Shown here piece after piece: positions 1-8,934 of a stretch of 64,000 nucleotides of DNA (position 1 is the first letter of the stretch; every line of letters starts with the position of its first letter). Position numbers and translations under genes: made by a program. The DNA is from Sphingobium sp. TCM1 (GTDB taxonomy: Bacteria > Pseudomonadota > Alphaproteobacteria > Sphingomonadales > Sphingomonadaceae). The notes below the pieces were generated by a model. That model had not been told where the DNA came from. It ran no database searches and was given only the letters and a program-made list of their open reading frames with translations. Where the stretch lies: NCBI RefSeq assembly GCF_001650725.1, contig NZ_LXVX01000002.1:124001-188000 (forward strand). Direction: 5' to 3'.

Positions 1-294
1 GTCCGTGGACACTTTCACGCGGACGCGATGGTTCCGCGTGACGCTCAGCAGATGATAGCAGACCTCGAACCGCTCCGGACGATCCGGATAGTCGACGCCG
101 GCGATTTCCATCAGCTGCTGATAATGGCCCATGTCTCGCAGCAGGGTCATGGCGTTGGCCAGCTCCTCGCGCACGACGGTGAAGCTCAGCTCGTCGGCAT
201 GGTCGACGGTTTCGACCAGCATCGACCCCAGCAGCGCGCCGATTTCCTCGGCGATGCCTTCGGGGTTCACGATCTTGGGTGCAGAATGGCCCAT
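1..294 (-). CDS. nuoC: NADH-quinone oxidoreductase subunit C (partial)
   Basis: This is the first 98 codons of a complex I 30-kDa subunit; the 3' end lies outside the window. NuoC is part of the peripheral arm that passes electrons from NADH towards quinone at the inner membrane. The start ATG lies 1 base after the nuoB stop, as expected in a nuo operon. The visible peptide contains a stretch reading MEIAGVDYPDRPERFEVCYHL, which matches the conserved ctDYP..RFevvYhLls region of this family. Function is by family resemblance and by position after nuoA-nuoB. Confidence 0.93.
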   Translation of the reverse strand, partial: MGHSAPKIVNPEGIAEEIGALLGSMLVETVDHADELSFTVVREELANAMTLLRDMGHYQQLMEIAGVDYPDRPERFEVCYHLLSVTRNHRVRVKVSTD

Positions 295-295
295 A

Positions 296-850
296 TTAAC
301 GCTCAATCGTCCCGATCCGGCGGATCTTCCGCTGCAACTGCATGATACCGTAGAGCAGCGCCTCGGCGGTCGGGGGGCAACCCGGCACATAGATGTCGAC
401 CGGCACGATGCGGTCGCAGCCACGGACCACCGAATAGCTGTAGTGATAATAGCCGCCGCCATTGGCGCAGCTGCCCATCGAAATCACATATTTCGGGTTG
501 GACATCTGGTCATAGACCTTGCGCAGCGCCGGAGCCATCTTGTTGCACAGCGTGCCCGCGACGATCATCACGTCCGACTGGCGCGGAGACGCGCGCGGCG
601 CGGCGCCGAAGCGCTCCATGTCATAGCGCGGCATGTTGACGTGGATCATCTCCACCGCGCAGCAGGCGAGGCCGAAGGTCATCCACCAGAGCGAGCCGGT
701 GCGCGCCCACTGGAACAGTTCCTCGGTCGAGGTGACCAGAAAACCCTTGTCGCTGACCTCATTGTTCAGCGCGTTGAAGAAGTCCTGGTCGGGCTGCGTC
801 CCCACGGGCGGCATGGTGCCGGGCATGGGGCTGGTCAGTTCTACTCCCAA
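296..850 (-). CDS. nuoB: NADH-quinone oxidoreductase subunit B
   Basis: Complex I subunit carrying the last iron-sulfur cluster (N2) before quinone. With the start chosen here (184 aa) the N2 ligands fall at C63-C64 (GLACCAVEM), C128 (GSCANGG) and C158 (VPGCPPT). I chose a TTG start at 850 because GGGAG lies 7 bases upstream and it overlaps the end of nuoA by 10 bases. A GTG at 871 would give 191 aa, and an ATG at 826 is a further alternative. The protein is near certain; the start is not. It is co-transcribed with nuoA and nuoC. Confidence 0.93.
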   Translation of the reverse strand: MGVELTSPMPGTMPPVGTQPDQDFFNALNNEVSDKGFLVTSTEELFQWARTGSLWWMTFGLACCAVEMIHVNMPRYDMERFGAAPRASPRQSDVMIVAGTLCNKMAPALRKVYDQMSNPKYVISMGSCANGGGYYHYSYSVVRGCDRIVPVDIYVPGCPPTAEALLYGIMQLQRKIRRIGTIER

Positions 851-1215
851 TCGAGTGCTCCCTTCTTCCACGCATAGACGAGGCCGAGCACCAGCTCCGC
901 TATGAAGATCATCATCGTCGCCCAGCCGGCCCAGCCGATCTGGTCGAGGCTTACCGCCCAGGGAAAGAGGAACGCCGCTTCAAGATCGAAGATGATGAAG
1001 AGGATCGCGACCAGATAGAAGCGCACGTCGAACTGGCTGCGCGGCTCCTCGAAGGCGGGGAAACCGCACTCATATTCGGAGAGCTTGGCAGGGTCCGGCT
1101 TGTGCGCACCGGTCAGGCGGCCCACCAGCATCGGCAGAAAGACGAATGCGGTGGAAAGCAGCATAGCGATCCCGAGAAAGATCAGGATCGGCAGATATTG
1201 GGCTAGATCGACCAA
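841..1215 (-). CDS. nuoA: NADH-quinone oxidoreductase subunit A
   Basis: Membrane subunit of complex I, 124 aa from a TTG start at 1215, which has AGGGG 4 bases upstream. The frame stays open further upstream, but that part does not look like NuoA. Three membrane segments are visible (about residues 5-27, 65-85 and 92-115). The conserved loop [21 protein letters not shown], whose cysteine sits near the quinone site in the family, is present. It is the first gene of the nuo operon here; 127 bp separate it from the suhB-like gene upstream. Confidence 0.92.
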   Translation of the reverse strand: MVDLAQYLPILIFLGIAMLLSTAFVFLPMLVGRLTGAHKPDPAKLSEYECGFPAFEEPRSQFDVRFYLVAILFIIFDLEAAFLFPWAVSLDQIGWAGWATMMIFIAELVLGLVYAWKKGALDWE

Positions 1216-1342
1216 CGGAATCCCCTGGGCGAATGAAATGTGAGGGCGCTTTAGGCCCGCTGCATATGCGAAGCAAGGGGCCAGGGGCGTGAGAATGAAT
1301 CGCAAAAAGACCAAGTGACTGAGCCGCTTGGCGCAAGATGCG

Positions 1343-2158
1343 TCAGCGCAACGCTCCAGCAACCAACTTATGCAATTTGGAATGGATGGCGTCGTTCCCG
1401 GCGATCACTTCCTTGCGCTCGATCGGCTGGTCGCCGCCGCGGAAATCGCTGGCGAACCCCCCCGCCTCGCGAACCAGCAACAGGCCCGCCGCGACGTCCC
1501 AGGGCTGGAGGCCGCTTTCCCAATAGCCGTCGTACCGGCCCGACGCGACATGGGCGAGGTCGAGCGAGGCAGCGCCGAAACGGCGGATGCCCGCGACCGA
1601 GGGCGCCACCGCGCCGAAGATGCGCGTCCATTCCGCCATGTTGCCATGGCCCATGAACGGAATGCCGGTTGCGATCACGCAGTCGGCCAGGTCGCGGCGT
1701 GCCGACACGCGCAACCGCTGGTCATGGCGCCAGGCGCCCCGGCTCTTTTCCGCCCAATAGCTCTCGTCCGTGACGGGCTGGTAGATGAGGCCGGTCGTCA
1801 CTTCGCGCTTCGATCCACCGAACAACGGCTCCTCGACCGCGATCGAGATGGCGAAATGCGGGATGCCGTGCAGGAAGTTGGTCGTGCCGTCGAGCGGATC
1901 GATGATCCAGCGCGGCTTGTTGGGATCGCCGGCGATCTCGCCGCCCTCCTCCAGCAGGAAACCCCAGTCGGGGCGTGCCTTCTGCAATTCCTCGACCAGC
2001 GTCCTTTCGGCCTGCTGGTCGGCCTTGGACACGAAATCCGCCGGCCCCTTGCGGCTGACCTGGAGATGCTCGACCTCGCCGAAGTCGCGGCGCAGCTTGC
2101 TGCCCGCCTTGCGCGCGGCGCGTTCCATGACGGTTAGAAGGCCGGAGTGCGATACCAT
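1343..2158 (-). CDS. suhB: Inositol monophosphatase family protein
   Basis: Mg2+-dependent sugar-phosphate phosphatase of the inositol monophosphatase/SuhB superfamily, 271 aa. Motif A is seen as [11 protein letters not shown] (about residues 85-95: D87, D90, T93-T94) with a glutamate pair at E70/E71, and motif B as [15 protein letters not shown]. In E. coli SuhB both dephosphorylates inositol-1-phosphate and takes part in rRNA antitermination; which role applies here cannot be read from sequence. The ATG at 2158 has GGAG 7 bases upstream. It lies 39 bp behind a small secreted-protein gene and is probably in one operon with efp. Confidence 0.85.
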   Translation of the reverse strand: MVSHSGLLTVMERAARKAGSKLRRDFGEVEHLQVSRKGPADFVSKADQQAERTLVEELQKARPDWGFLLEEGGEIAGDPNKPRWIIDPLDGTTNFLHGIPHFAISIAVEEPLFGGSKREVTTGLIYQPVTDESYWAEKSRGAWRHDQRLRVSARRDLADCVIATGIPFMGHGNMAEWTRIFGAVAPSVAGIRRFGAASLDLAHVASGRYDGYWESGLQPWDVAAGLLLVREAGGFASDFRGGDQPIERKEVIAGNDAIHSKLHKLVAGALR

Positions 2159-2197
2159 ATATTTTCTCCGCCGCCCGGAATGGAGCGGCCTGCTGGA

Positions 2198-2572
2198 TTA
2201 TTTCTTGGGGGCGGGCCTGGCGGCCGGGCCGGCGGCGGGACGATAGCCGCAAGTGCCGGCGATCACCGCCAGCATCTGCGACGCGTCCTTGCGATCGACC
2301 TTGCCTGCATTGGCGGCGATCACCTTGTCCGTCGCCTCGCTGATCTTGCCGATCGAATTGGAATAGAGGCAGTCGAACAGCGCGTTCTTGACCGGTTGCT
2401 CGACCTCGCTCGACTGGAGCGCCGTCATGACCACGCGCAGCACATGGGCCGCGTTGTCGATCTGCGCTTTCGTCGGCGCGGTCGACTGGGCGTGGAGCGC
2501 AGCCGGCATGACGCCGATCGCCAGCGCCGTCGCGATGGCGGCGGCCAGTGTCACGCTGCGCCCCATCGGCAT
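2198..2572 (-). CDS. Small secreted protein of unknown function
   Basis: A 124-aa protein with a clear Sec signal peptide (hydrophobic stretch about residues 8-24, likely cleavage after LHAQ). The mature part has two cysteines (FDCLYS and AGTCGY) that could form a disulfide, and a Pro/Ala-rich tail ending in PKK. I recognise no catalytic motif. Its start overlaps the efp stop by one base (TGATG), so it is likely translationally coupled to elongation factor P. Function unknown. Confidence 0.75.
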   Translation of the reverse strand: MPMGRSVTLAAAIATALAIGVMPAALHAQSTAPTKAQIDNAAHVLRVVMTALQSSEVEQPVKNALFDCLYSNSIGKISEATDKVIAANAGKVDRKDASQMLAVIAGTCGYRPAAGPAARPAPKK

Positions 2573-3135
2573 CAGTCCGCGCGCTTCACATATTCGCGCT
2601 CATACACGTCGACGACGATGCGCGTGCCGGTGACGATGTGCGGCGGCACCATGACGCGCACGCCATTGTCGAGGATGGCGGGCTTGTAGCTGGCCGATGC
2701 GGTCTGGCCCTTCACCACCGCGTCGGCCTCCACGACCGTCGCCTCGATGGTTTCGGGAAGCTGGACGCTGATCGGGCGCTCTTCATACATTTCGAGCACG
2801 ACCATCATGCCGTCCTGAAGGAAGGCGGACGCGTCGCCGATCAGGTCCTGGGCCAGGTTGATCTGCTCATAGGTTTCGGTATCCATGAACACCAGCATGT
2901 CGCCTTCGGCGTAGAGATACTGGAAATCCTTGGTGTCGAGCCGAATGCGCTCGACGGTTTCGGCCGACCGGAAACGGACATTGTTCTTGCGGCCGTCGAT
3001 CAGGTTCTTGAGTTCCACCTGCATATAGGCGCCGCCCTTGCCGGGCTGCGTGTGCTGGATCTTCACGGCGCGCCACAGGCTGCCGTCATACTCGATATTG
3101 TTGCCGGGACGAATCTCGACGCCGCTGATCTTCAT
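2572..3135 (-). CDS. efp: Elongation factor P
   Basis: Translation factor that relieves ribosome stalling at polyproline stretches. It has the usual family length (187 aa) and opening ([12 protein letters not shown]). The tip loop reads QPGKGGA with lysine K33, the residue modified in many bacteria; no modification enzyme gene is seen in this window. The acidic OB-type domains follow, ending in [11 protein letters not shown]. First gene of a short run with the secreted protein and the suhB-like gene. Confidence 0.97.
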   Translation of the reverse strand: MKISGVEIRPGNNIEYDGSLWRAVKIQHTQPGKGGAYMQVELKNLIDGRKNNVRFRSAETVERIRLDTKDFQYLYAEGDMLVFMDTETYEQINLAQDLIGDASAFLQDGMMVVLEMYEERPISVQLPETIEATVVEADAVVKGQTASASYKPAILDNGVRVMVPPHIVTGTRIVVDVYEREYVKRAD

Positions 3136-3237
3136 GGGAAGAGCCTGCCTATATGTCTGAATGTGGAAAAGAGCCGGCCTCTGCGAGGCTGCGCGCGCCT
3201 TTACAGCGGGACGGGACGAAGGGCAAGGGGGCGAAGG

Positions 3238-3798
3238 TCAGCGTGTCGCCAGCAACGGATAGGGATTGATGGGCCTCCCGCCATACCATGGCTCGCCCGG
3301 TCGCACGGCATGGACCGCGAAGTGCAGATGCGGCGCCCCAGGGTCGGCATTGCCGGTGCTGCCCACCGTCGCGATCGGCTGTCCCCGCCGGACTGCCTGC
3401 CCCTCGCGCAGGCCCGGCGCATAGCGGTCGAGATGCGCGTAATAATAGAGGCGCCGACCGTCGCCCGATCGCTGGTAAAGGGTGCGCCCGCCTTGGTCGC
3501 TCCAGAAGATTTTTTCGACCCTGCCGTCGGCGACCGCCAGCACCGCCCTGCCCCGCGCCGCCATGATGTCGATCGCGTCATGCGGCCGGGCGCCGCCGGC
3601 GCGGGCTTGCGTGAATGTGTCGGCCAGCGCCGACGGGGGCACGCCTTCCACCGGGATCAGCAGAGCGCCATTATCGACCGGCCCCTCACCGCCGGACGCC
3701 GTTGGCGCATCCGCCGGCACGATCCGCACGCAATAGCGGGCAAAGCCGACGCATAGCAGCGCCGCCACCGCCATGCCGGACCACGACCTCGCCCTCAT
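3238..3798 (-). CDS. M23 family metallopeptidase (LytM-like)
   Basis: Predicted periplasmic zinc endopeptidase acting on peptidoglycan cross-links, 186 aa. An N-terminal hydrophobic anchor (about residues 6-25) is followed by an M23 domain with RPHDAID (first H and D ligands) and HLHF (HxH), so the metal site looks intact. The start ATG overlaps the stop of the upstream L,D-transpeptidase gene by 4 bp (ATGA), suggesting translational coupling. An in-frame extension further upstream lies inside the neighbour's coding region and is not used. Confidence 0.88.
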   Translation of the reverse strand: MRARSWSGMAVAALLCVGFARYCVRIVPADAPTASGGEGPVDNGALLIPVEGVPPSALADTFTQARAGGARPHDAIDIMAARGRAVLAVADGRVEKIFWSDQGGRTLYQRSGDGRRLYYYAHLDRYAPGLREGQAVRRGQPIATVGSTGNADPGAPHLHFAVHAVRPGEPWYGGRPINPYPLLATR

Positions 3799-4883
3799 GC
3801 CTGGAACGTCGCCTTGACCCCGCTCTTCACCATCTGCGCCAGCCGGGCCGCGTCCCAGTTGGTCAGGCGGATGCAGCCATGGCTTTCGGTGCGGCCGATC
3901 GTCTGCGGCTCGGGCGTGCCGTGGATGCCGTAATGATCCTTGGACAGATCGATCCACACCACGCCGACCGGGCCATTGGGGCCGGGCTTGAGCACCGCCT
4001 TCTCATCCTTCGCCGAAGCGTCCCAGAAGAGGGTGGGATTATAATGAAAATCCGGATTGCGGCTGACCCCCCTGACGGTCCATTCGCCCAGCGGCAGAGG
4101 ATCATGCTGCGATCCCGTCGTCACCGGAAACTGCGCGATCAGGCGCTTGTCCGCACCATAAACCTTCAGCAGTCCTTCGGACTTGTCGACGACGATCCGG
4201 TCGGCCTGTGGCTGATCCTTTGCGACACCCAGGCTGGCGAGCGTTTCACCCCATCCACGCTCGTCCCCCTCGATGCGCGCGACGGGCTGGTTGTCGACCG
4301 CGGGCACCCGGATGGTGAGGCCGGGACCGACCCTGGTGCCCGGCGGGTTCAGCGCCGTCAGCGCCTCCGGCGTGGTATGGAACCGCTCGGCCAGTTTTTC
4401 GAGCAGGTTGCGATAGGTCAGCGCGGGCAGGCTCGCCTGTTCGTTCAGCCCCTTGGGAATGCCGAAGAAGGGACCGCGCGCGAAGCCCGGCGGGATCTTC
4501 ACGAGCCAGCTTGTCGGCCGCTTCTCCCCCTCCATCAACGCGATCCCGGTCTTTTCGTCATAGGCGCCCGTCACCGGCAGTCCCTGCGCCACCTGGAAGC
4601 CGCGCAACGCCGCCTTGAAGCTCATGCCGTCCTTGCCGTCGATCACGCCGGGCGAAAAGCCGCGCCGATCGAGCGCCACCTGCGCCTGGAGAACGGGGTT
4701 CGCCTGCCACGCCTTCTGTTCCGGCACGATCTCGAACGCATAGTCGCCGTTCCGGTCCGCCGGTTCAGCGACCGCCTTGCCCGGCGGCACCGCCTTGTTC
4801 GCGGGCGCGCTTTCATTGGCGTCGGTGACGGACACATTGCAGGCGCCGCACAAAAGCACGGCAAGAAGCAGAGGATTTCGCAA
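3795..4883 (-). CDS. L,D-transpeptidase with peptidoglycan-binding and LysM-like regions
   Basis: Predicted cell-wall L,D-transpeptidase (YkuD fold), 362 aa, likely a lipoprotein or secreted: the N-terminus has a hydrophobic stretch and a lipobox-like LLCGAC. A peptidoglycan-binding-like segment (GFSPGVIDG...LRGFQVAQG) comes first, then a LysM-like stretch ending in GPGLTIRVP, then the catalytic domain with HGTPEP and SHGCIRLTN; the nucleophile is about C337. It is coupled to the M23 peptidase downstream, so the pair may cut and re-link peptidoglycan in the same place; that pairing is inference. Confidence 0.88.
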   Translation of the reverse strand: MRNPLLLAVLLCGACNVSVTDANESAPANKAVPPGKAVAEPADRNGDYAFEIVPEQKAWQANPVLQAQVALDRRGFSPGVIDGKDGMSFKAALRGFQVAQGLPVTGAYDEKTGIALMEGEKRPTSWLVKIPPGFARGPFFGIPKGLNEQASLPALTYRNLLEKLAERFHTTPEALTALNPPGTRVGPGLTIRVPAVDNQPVARIEGDERGWGETLASLGVAKDQPQADRIVVDKSEGLLKVYGADKRLIAQFPVTTGSQHDPLPLGEWTVRGVSRNPDFHYNPTLFWDASAKDEKAVLKPGPNGPVGVVWIDLSKDHYGIHGTPEPQTIGRTESHGCIRLTNWDAARLAQMVKSGVKATFQA

Positions 4884-4956
4884 GGCTATTCTCTCCTGTC
4901 AGACACGGAAAGAACGCACGAGCGGGCGGAAGGCTGCGCCCCTCCGGCCTGGACTG

Positions 4957-5580
4957 TCAGGCGGCGCGCCAGATCGGCCACGCCTCGGCCACGACCCGCG
5001 CGGCCGACCGCAGGAACAGCAGCGCCATGGCAGAGCCGATCAGAATATCCGGCCAGGGCGAACCCAGCAGTGCGACCGCCCCGGCCGCGATCAGAACGCC
5101 GATATTGGAGATCACGTCGTTGCGCGAGCAGGCGAACGTGCTCGCCATGTTCACGTCCAGCCCGCGAAACCGCCACAGCAGGCGCAGGCAGACCAGGTTT
5201 GCGACGAGCGCGAGCGCTCCGAAGGCCAGCATCAGCGTCGATGCCGGCGGCACGCCGCTTTGCAGCCTGTCGATGACATTGGCGATGATGCCGACGCCCA
5301 GCAGCAGGATAAAACCGCCTTTCGCCAGCGCCGCCCCGGCCTTCCAGCGATCGGACCGGTCCAGCGCATAAAGGCTGAGCGCATAGACCAGCGCATCGCC
5401 CAGCATGTCGGTCGCATCGGCCATCAGCGCCGTCGATCCCGCCCAGATGCCGGCCGCAAATTCCAGGACGAACATGATGGCGTTGATCGCCAGCACCGTC
5501 ACCAGCACCCGGCGCTGATCCGCCCGCCGCGCCAGCCGCTCCAGTTCACCGGCCTTGGAAGAGCAACATTGGTCCGCCAT
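4957..5580 (-). CDS. Short cation transporter (cation diffusion facilitator type)
   Basis: A 207-aa membrane protein with about five to six transmembrane segments. It matches the membrane half of cation diffusion facilitators, with the metal-binding type motif DATDMLGDALVYALSLYA in the second helix region and no long cytoplasmic C-terminal domain. The N-terminus begins MADQCCSS, a cysteine pair that could bind soft metals. It lies 30 bp after the thiE-like gene on the same strand. Efflux of a divalent metal is likely from the family; the metal is not known. Confidence 0.8.
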   Translation of the reverse strand: MADQCCSSKAGELERLARRADQRRVLVTVLAINAIMFVLEFAAGIWAGSTALMADATDMLGDALVYALSLYALDRSDRWKAGAALAKGGFILLLGVGIIANVIDRLQSGVPPASTLMLAFGALALVANLVCLRLLWRFRGLDVNMASTFACSRNDVISNIGVLIAAGAVALLGSPWPDILIGSAMALLFLRSAARVVAEAWPIWRAA

Positions 5581-5610
5581 TCCCGCCTCCCCAGTGCCCC
5601 TGCCGACCCG

Positions 5611-6303
5611 TCAGCCGCGACCCAGCAGCGCGGCGAAGGCCGCCACACCCGCCTTGGGACCTTCGGGATGGTTCCACACCGCCCCGCTCACCGCCAGGAA
5701 ATCGGCGCCCGCGGCCACCAGCGGCGCGGCATTGTTGGCGGTGATGCCGCCGATCGCGACGCAGGGCAATTCGAACAGGGTCGTCCACCAGCCCAGGATC
5801 GACGGGTCGGGGCGATGCGCCGTATCCTTGGTGGTGGTGGGGTAGAAGGCGCCGAACGCCACATAATCAGCGCCCGCCTCGCCCGCTTCCATCGCCAGAT
5901 GGCGGCTGTCATGGCAGGTGACGCCGATCTGCACCCTGGGGCCCAGCAGCTTGCGCGCCGCCTTGGGATCGCCGTCGCCCTGCCCCAGATGGACGCCGTC
6001 CGCGCCCAACCGATGCGCTAGCTGCGCACTGTCGTTGATGATGAAGGCGACCTCCCGTTCCGCGCAAAGCCGCTGCAACGGTTCGGCAGCGCGGGCGATC
6101 GCGTCCTCGTCCAGCCCCTTGAGCCGCAACTGGAATGCAGCGACCCTACCCCCGTCGAAAGCAGCGGCAAGCTGGTCGACGAAGCCCTCGTCGATCGTCG
6201 GCGGGGAAATCAGGTAGAGCTGGCAGGCAGGGCGAAAGCCCTGCTCGAACTGGTCGGCGAAATGCGGGTCGAGCGCCAGTTCTTCATCGGTAAAATCGGT
6301 CAT
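5611..6303 (-). CDS. thiE: Thiamine phosphate synthase family protein
   Basis: TIM-barrel protein of the ThiE/TenI family, 230 aa from the ATG at 6303 (an in-frame ATG 21 bases upstream also exists). ThiE joins the pyrimidine and thiazole halves of thiamine. Visible family features are [45 protein letters not shown] and [10 protein letters not shown]. No TPP riboswitch is visible ahead of it, and it sits after the class I aldolase gene, so a TenI-like or regulatory role cannot be excluded. Confidence 0.85.
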   Translation of the reverse strand: MTDFTDEELALDPHFADQFEQGFRPACQLYLISPPTIDEGFVDQLAAAFDGGRVAAFQLRLKGLDEDAIARAAEPLQRLCAEREVAFIINDSAQLAHRLGADGVHLGQGDGDPKAARKLLGPRVQIGVTCHDSRHLAMEAGEAGADYVAFGAFYPTTTKDTAHRPDPSILGWWTTLFELPCVAIGGITANNAAPLVAAGADFLAVSGAVWNHPEGPKAGVAAFAALLGRG

Positions 6304-6415
6304 GCCCGCTTTATAGCCATTCAAGGCGATCCGCCAAGAGCGGCATGACCGGAACGGAGCGCATGGCCCTCATCCCGCTCGACCCGAGCGCCGATATGTC
6401 AGCGAAAGTGACAAT

Positions 6416-6441
6416 GCCGGGCGAGCATCCACCCGCCCGGC
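6416..6441 (-). terminator. Hairpin after the aldolase gene
   Basis: An 8-bp perfect stem GCCGGGCG/CGCCCGGC with a 10-base loop lies 15 bases after the stop of the class I aldolase gene on the minus strand. The following bases are only weakly T-rich (ATTGTC), so this is a possible but not textbook intrinsic terminator. Confidence 0.45.
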
Positions 6442-6455
6442 ATGGCTCGGTCGGT

Positions 6456-7361
6456 TCAGGCCGCGACCGCCTGCTTGGCGACCGAAGCACCATGGATTTC
6501 GTCGATCGCTTCGCCCAGCGACGCGTTGAATTCCTCGTCGCTCATCTGGTGGCGCAGGTCGTTCAGCAGCGCGCGGCTGAAGCTCGCGATGATCCCGCGA
6601 TTCTTCGCCAGTTCGGCGCAGGCCTCGGTGCGGCTGAAGCCGCCCGACAGGGCGACGACGCGCAGCACCTTGGGATGGTCGACCAACGGATCGAACAGGC
6701 CGGCCTTGGCGGGCAGCGACAGCTTGAGCATCACCTGTTCGCCTTCGGGCAGCGCATCCAGATTCTTGAGGATTTCCTCCAGCAGGATCGCGTCGGCTTC
6801 GGCGCGCTCGGGCGACTTGATGTTCACCTCCGGCTCGATGATCGGCATCAGGCCGCCTGCCAGCACCTGCCTGCCGACCTCGAACTGCTGCGCGACGACG
6901 GCCGCGATGCCTTCGCGGTTGGCAAGGTTGACGACCGAGCGCTCCTTGGTCCCGAAAACGCCCAGCCCCTTGGCGCGCGCCAGCAGCGCGTCGAGGCCGG
7001 GATTGGGCTTCATCAGCTGGACGCCATTTTCCTCGTCCTCCAGCCCCTTGTCGATCTTGATGAAGGGCACGACGCCGCGCTCGATCAGGGCGGCGGGCGT
7101 CGGCTTGCCGTCGACCGTTCCGTCCATGGTGCGCTCGAACAGGATCGCGCCCAGCACCTTGTCGCCGGTGAAGGGCGGGGCGGTGATGACACGGCTGCGC
7201 ATCGCATGGATCAGGCCGAACATTTCCTCGTCATTGGACCAGGCGCCTTCTTCGATCCCATAGCCCTTGAGCGCCTTGGGCGTCGATCCGCCGCTCTGGT
7301 CGAGCGCGGCGATGAAGCCGTTTCCGTCGGCGATCTTCTGCTTCATGGTCTGATCCAGCAT
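6456..7361 (-). CDS. Class I fructose-bisphosphate aldolase
   Basis: Schiff-base (metal-independent) aldolase that cleaves or forms fructose 1,6-bisphosphate, about 301 aa. Family sequence is seen throughout: GNGFIAALDQSGGSTPKAL near the start, MPIIEPEVN, and VMLKLSLP in the region of the active lysine. I prefer the ATG at 7361 (AGAAGG 9 bases upstream) over an in-frame GTG at 7367, which leaves only 3 bases. It belongs with tkt, gap and pgk, but a reversed MFS gene separates it from them. Sphingomonads mostly use the Entner-Doudoroff route, so a gluconeogenic role is plausible. Confidence 0.93.
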   Translation of the reverse strand: MLDQTMKQKIADGNGFIAALDQSGGSTPKALKGYGIEEGAWSNDEEMFGLIHAMRSRVITAPPFTGDKVLGAILFERTMDGTVDGKPTPAALIERGVVPFIKIDKGLEDEENGVQLMKPNPGLDALLARAKGLGVFGTKERSVVNLANREGIAAVVAQQFEVGRQVLAGGLMPIIEPEVNIKSPERAEADAILLEEILKNLDALPEGEQVMLKLSLPAKAGLFDPLVDHPKVLRVVALSGGFSRTEACAELAKNRGIIASFSRALLNDLRHQMSDEEFNASLGEAIDEIHGASVAKQAVAA

Positions 7362-7714
7362 CTGCACATACCTTCTCTTGGGGCACGCCCTCGCGGGGGC
7401 GTGCGAAAATGGATTTTCGGCAGACGCTCCATCATCTGCCGGCCGGGCGCGATGTTCGATCGATCACCCCCGCTCTTGGGGCTGGTAGCCAGTCCCATGG
7501 CGCACCGCAAGGGAACATCACCCGCAAATCGGCGCAACTGGACCGTCATCGCCGGCATGTCGGCGCAAAGCGCGCGCGGGCGGGCGGATCGGCACGACGT
7601 GCCGCTCGCGCGTCGATTGCGCGAAAAACCCGCCTGCCGGCCAAATGCGCCGCAATTCGACGAAACCGGCCGCCATGGGTTGAACGTCGGCCCATCGCGA
7701 CCCATAGAGCCGCC
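7362..7714. other. Divergent intergenic region between fda and the MFS gene
   Basis: About 350 bases without a convincing gene, between the divergent aldolase and MFS genes. It contains an 8-bp hairpin (GCACGCCC at 7383-7390 with GGGCGTGC at 7397-7404) directly ahead of the aldolase ribosome-binding site. I see no clear promoter hexamers, tRNA or known riboswitch. It must hold promoters for both directions. Confidence 0.5.
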
Positions 7715-8914
7715 ATGAACAGCATTGCCATCCCCAAACCCGCAACTCTTTCGCGTTTTACCCTGCTGCTGATGGCCGTCGCCTGCGGTGCGATCGTCGC
7801 CAACCTCTATTATGCCCAGACGCTGATCGACGTGATCGGACCGGAAATCGGCCTTTCGCCGGGCGTGGCGGGGCTTGTCACCACTCTAACCCAGCTGGGC
7901 TATGGCGCAGGCCTGTTCCTGGTGGTGCCGCTCGCGGATCTGTTCGAAAACCGGCGGATCGTGCTGACGTCGATCACCGCCACCATCATCGGCTGCATCG
8001 CCATCGCCCTTTCCGATGGACCGGCCAGCTTCCTCGTCGCGTCGATCCTCACCGGCGTCGGCGCGACCGGCGCGCAAGTGCTGGTGCCCCTCGCCTCCCA
8101 TCTTGCCGCACCCGAAAAGCAGGGGCGGGTCGTCGGGACCGTGATGAGTGGGCTGCTGTTCGGCATCATGCTGTCGCGTCCCATCGCCAATTTCCTGGCC
8201 GGATCGGTCGGCTGGCGCGCGACCTTCATCCTGTCCGCGGTGGTGATGGCCATGATGGGCGTCGCGCTTCGCGTCGCCTGTCCTCAGCGCAAGCCCAGGG
8301 GCGGCATGGCCTATGGCCAGGTGCTGGCGTCGACCTTCGCCCAACTCGTCAGGCATCGCGTCGTTCGGATGCGCGCCTTCTACCAGGCGGCAATGTTCGC
8401 TGCCTTCAACCTGTTCTGGACCGCCGCGCCACTCGCTCTGATCCACGAATTCGATCTGGGTCGTGGCGGTATCGGGGCATTCGCGCTGGCGGGTGCGGGC
8501 GGTGCGCTGGTCGCGCCGGTGGCCGGATGGATGGCCGACCGCCGACTGACGCGGCCGGCGTCGCTGATCGGGATGATTGGCCTCTGCCTGGGATTCCTGC
8601 TGGCGGACTGGAGCGTGGCAGCGGGCAGCCTGATCGGTTTCACCATCATGGCCGTGCTGATCGACGGCGCCGTGCAGATGAGCCAGGTGACCGGCCAGAA
8701 GCTGATTTTCTCCCTGGATCCCCATGCGCGCGGGCGGATCAATGCGGCCTATGTGACCGTGATGTTCCTGGTGGGCGCCCTCGGGTCGGTGATCGGATCG
8801 GCGACCTATGAAGCTGGCGGCTGGTCCGCGAGCGCGCTTGCGGGCGCGGCCATCGGCGGGGTCGCCACGCTGGCATTCCTGCTATTCGACCGGGGCGCCA
8901 GCCTCGCACGCTGA
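7715..8914 (+). CDS. MFS transporter
   Basis: Major facilitator superfamily permease, 399 aa, with about 12 hydrophobic segments. The loop after the second helix reads PLADLFENRR, close to the family motif GxLaDrxGrr, and MADRRLTRPA appears at the corresponding place in the second half. The ATG at 7715 directly precedes the first membrane helix; longer in-frame extensions lie in non-coding leader sequence. It converges on pgk and diverges from the aldolase gene, so it splits an otherwise minus-strand sugar cluster. Substrate unknown; drug or metabolite efflux is typical. Confidence 0.85.
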   Translation: MNSIAIPKPATLSRFTLLLMAVACGAIVANLYYAQTLIDVIGPEIGLSPGVAGLVTTLTQLGYGAGLFLVVPLADLFENRRIVLTSITATIIGCIAIALSDGPASFLVASILTGVGATGAQVLVPLASHLAAPEKQGRVVGTVMSGLLFGIMLSRPIANFLAGSVGWRATFILSAVVMAMMGVALRVACPQRKPRGGMAYGQVLASTFAQLVRHRVVRMRAFYQAAMFAAFNLFWTAAPLALIHEFDLGRGGIGAFALAGAGGALVAPVAGWMADRRLTRPASLIGMIGLCLGFLLADWSVAAGSLIGFTIMAVLIDGAVQMSQVTGQKLIFSLDPHARGRINAAYVTVMFLVGALGSVIGSATYEAGGWSASALAGAAIGGVATLAFLLFDRGASLAR

Positions 8915-8934
8915 CGCCCGGACGTACCTTCCGC

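Noticed and set aside
6304..6455. TPP riboswitch ahead of the thiE-like gene
   Set aside because: No thi-box-like sequence found in the short upstream region.
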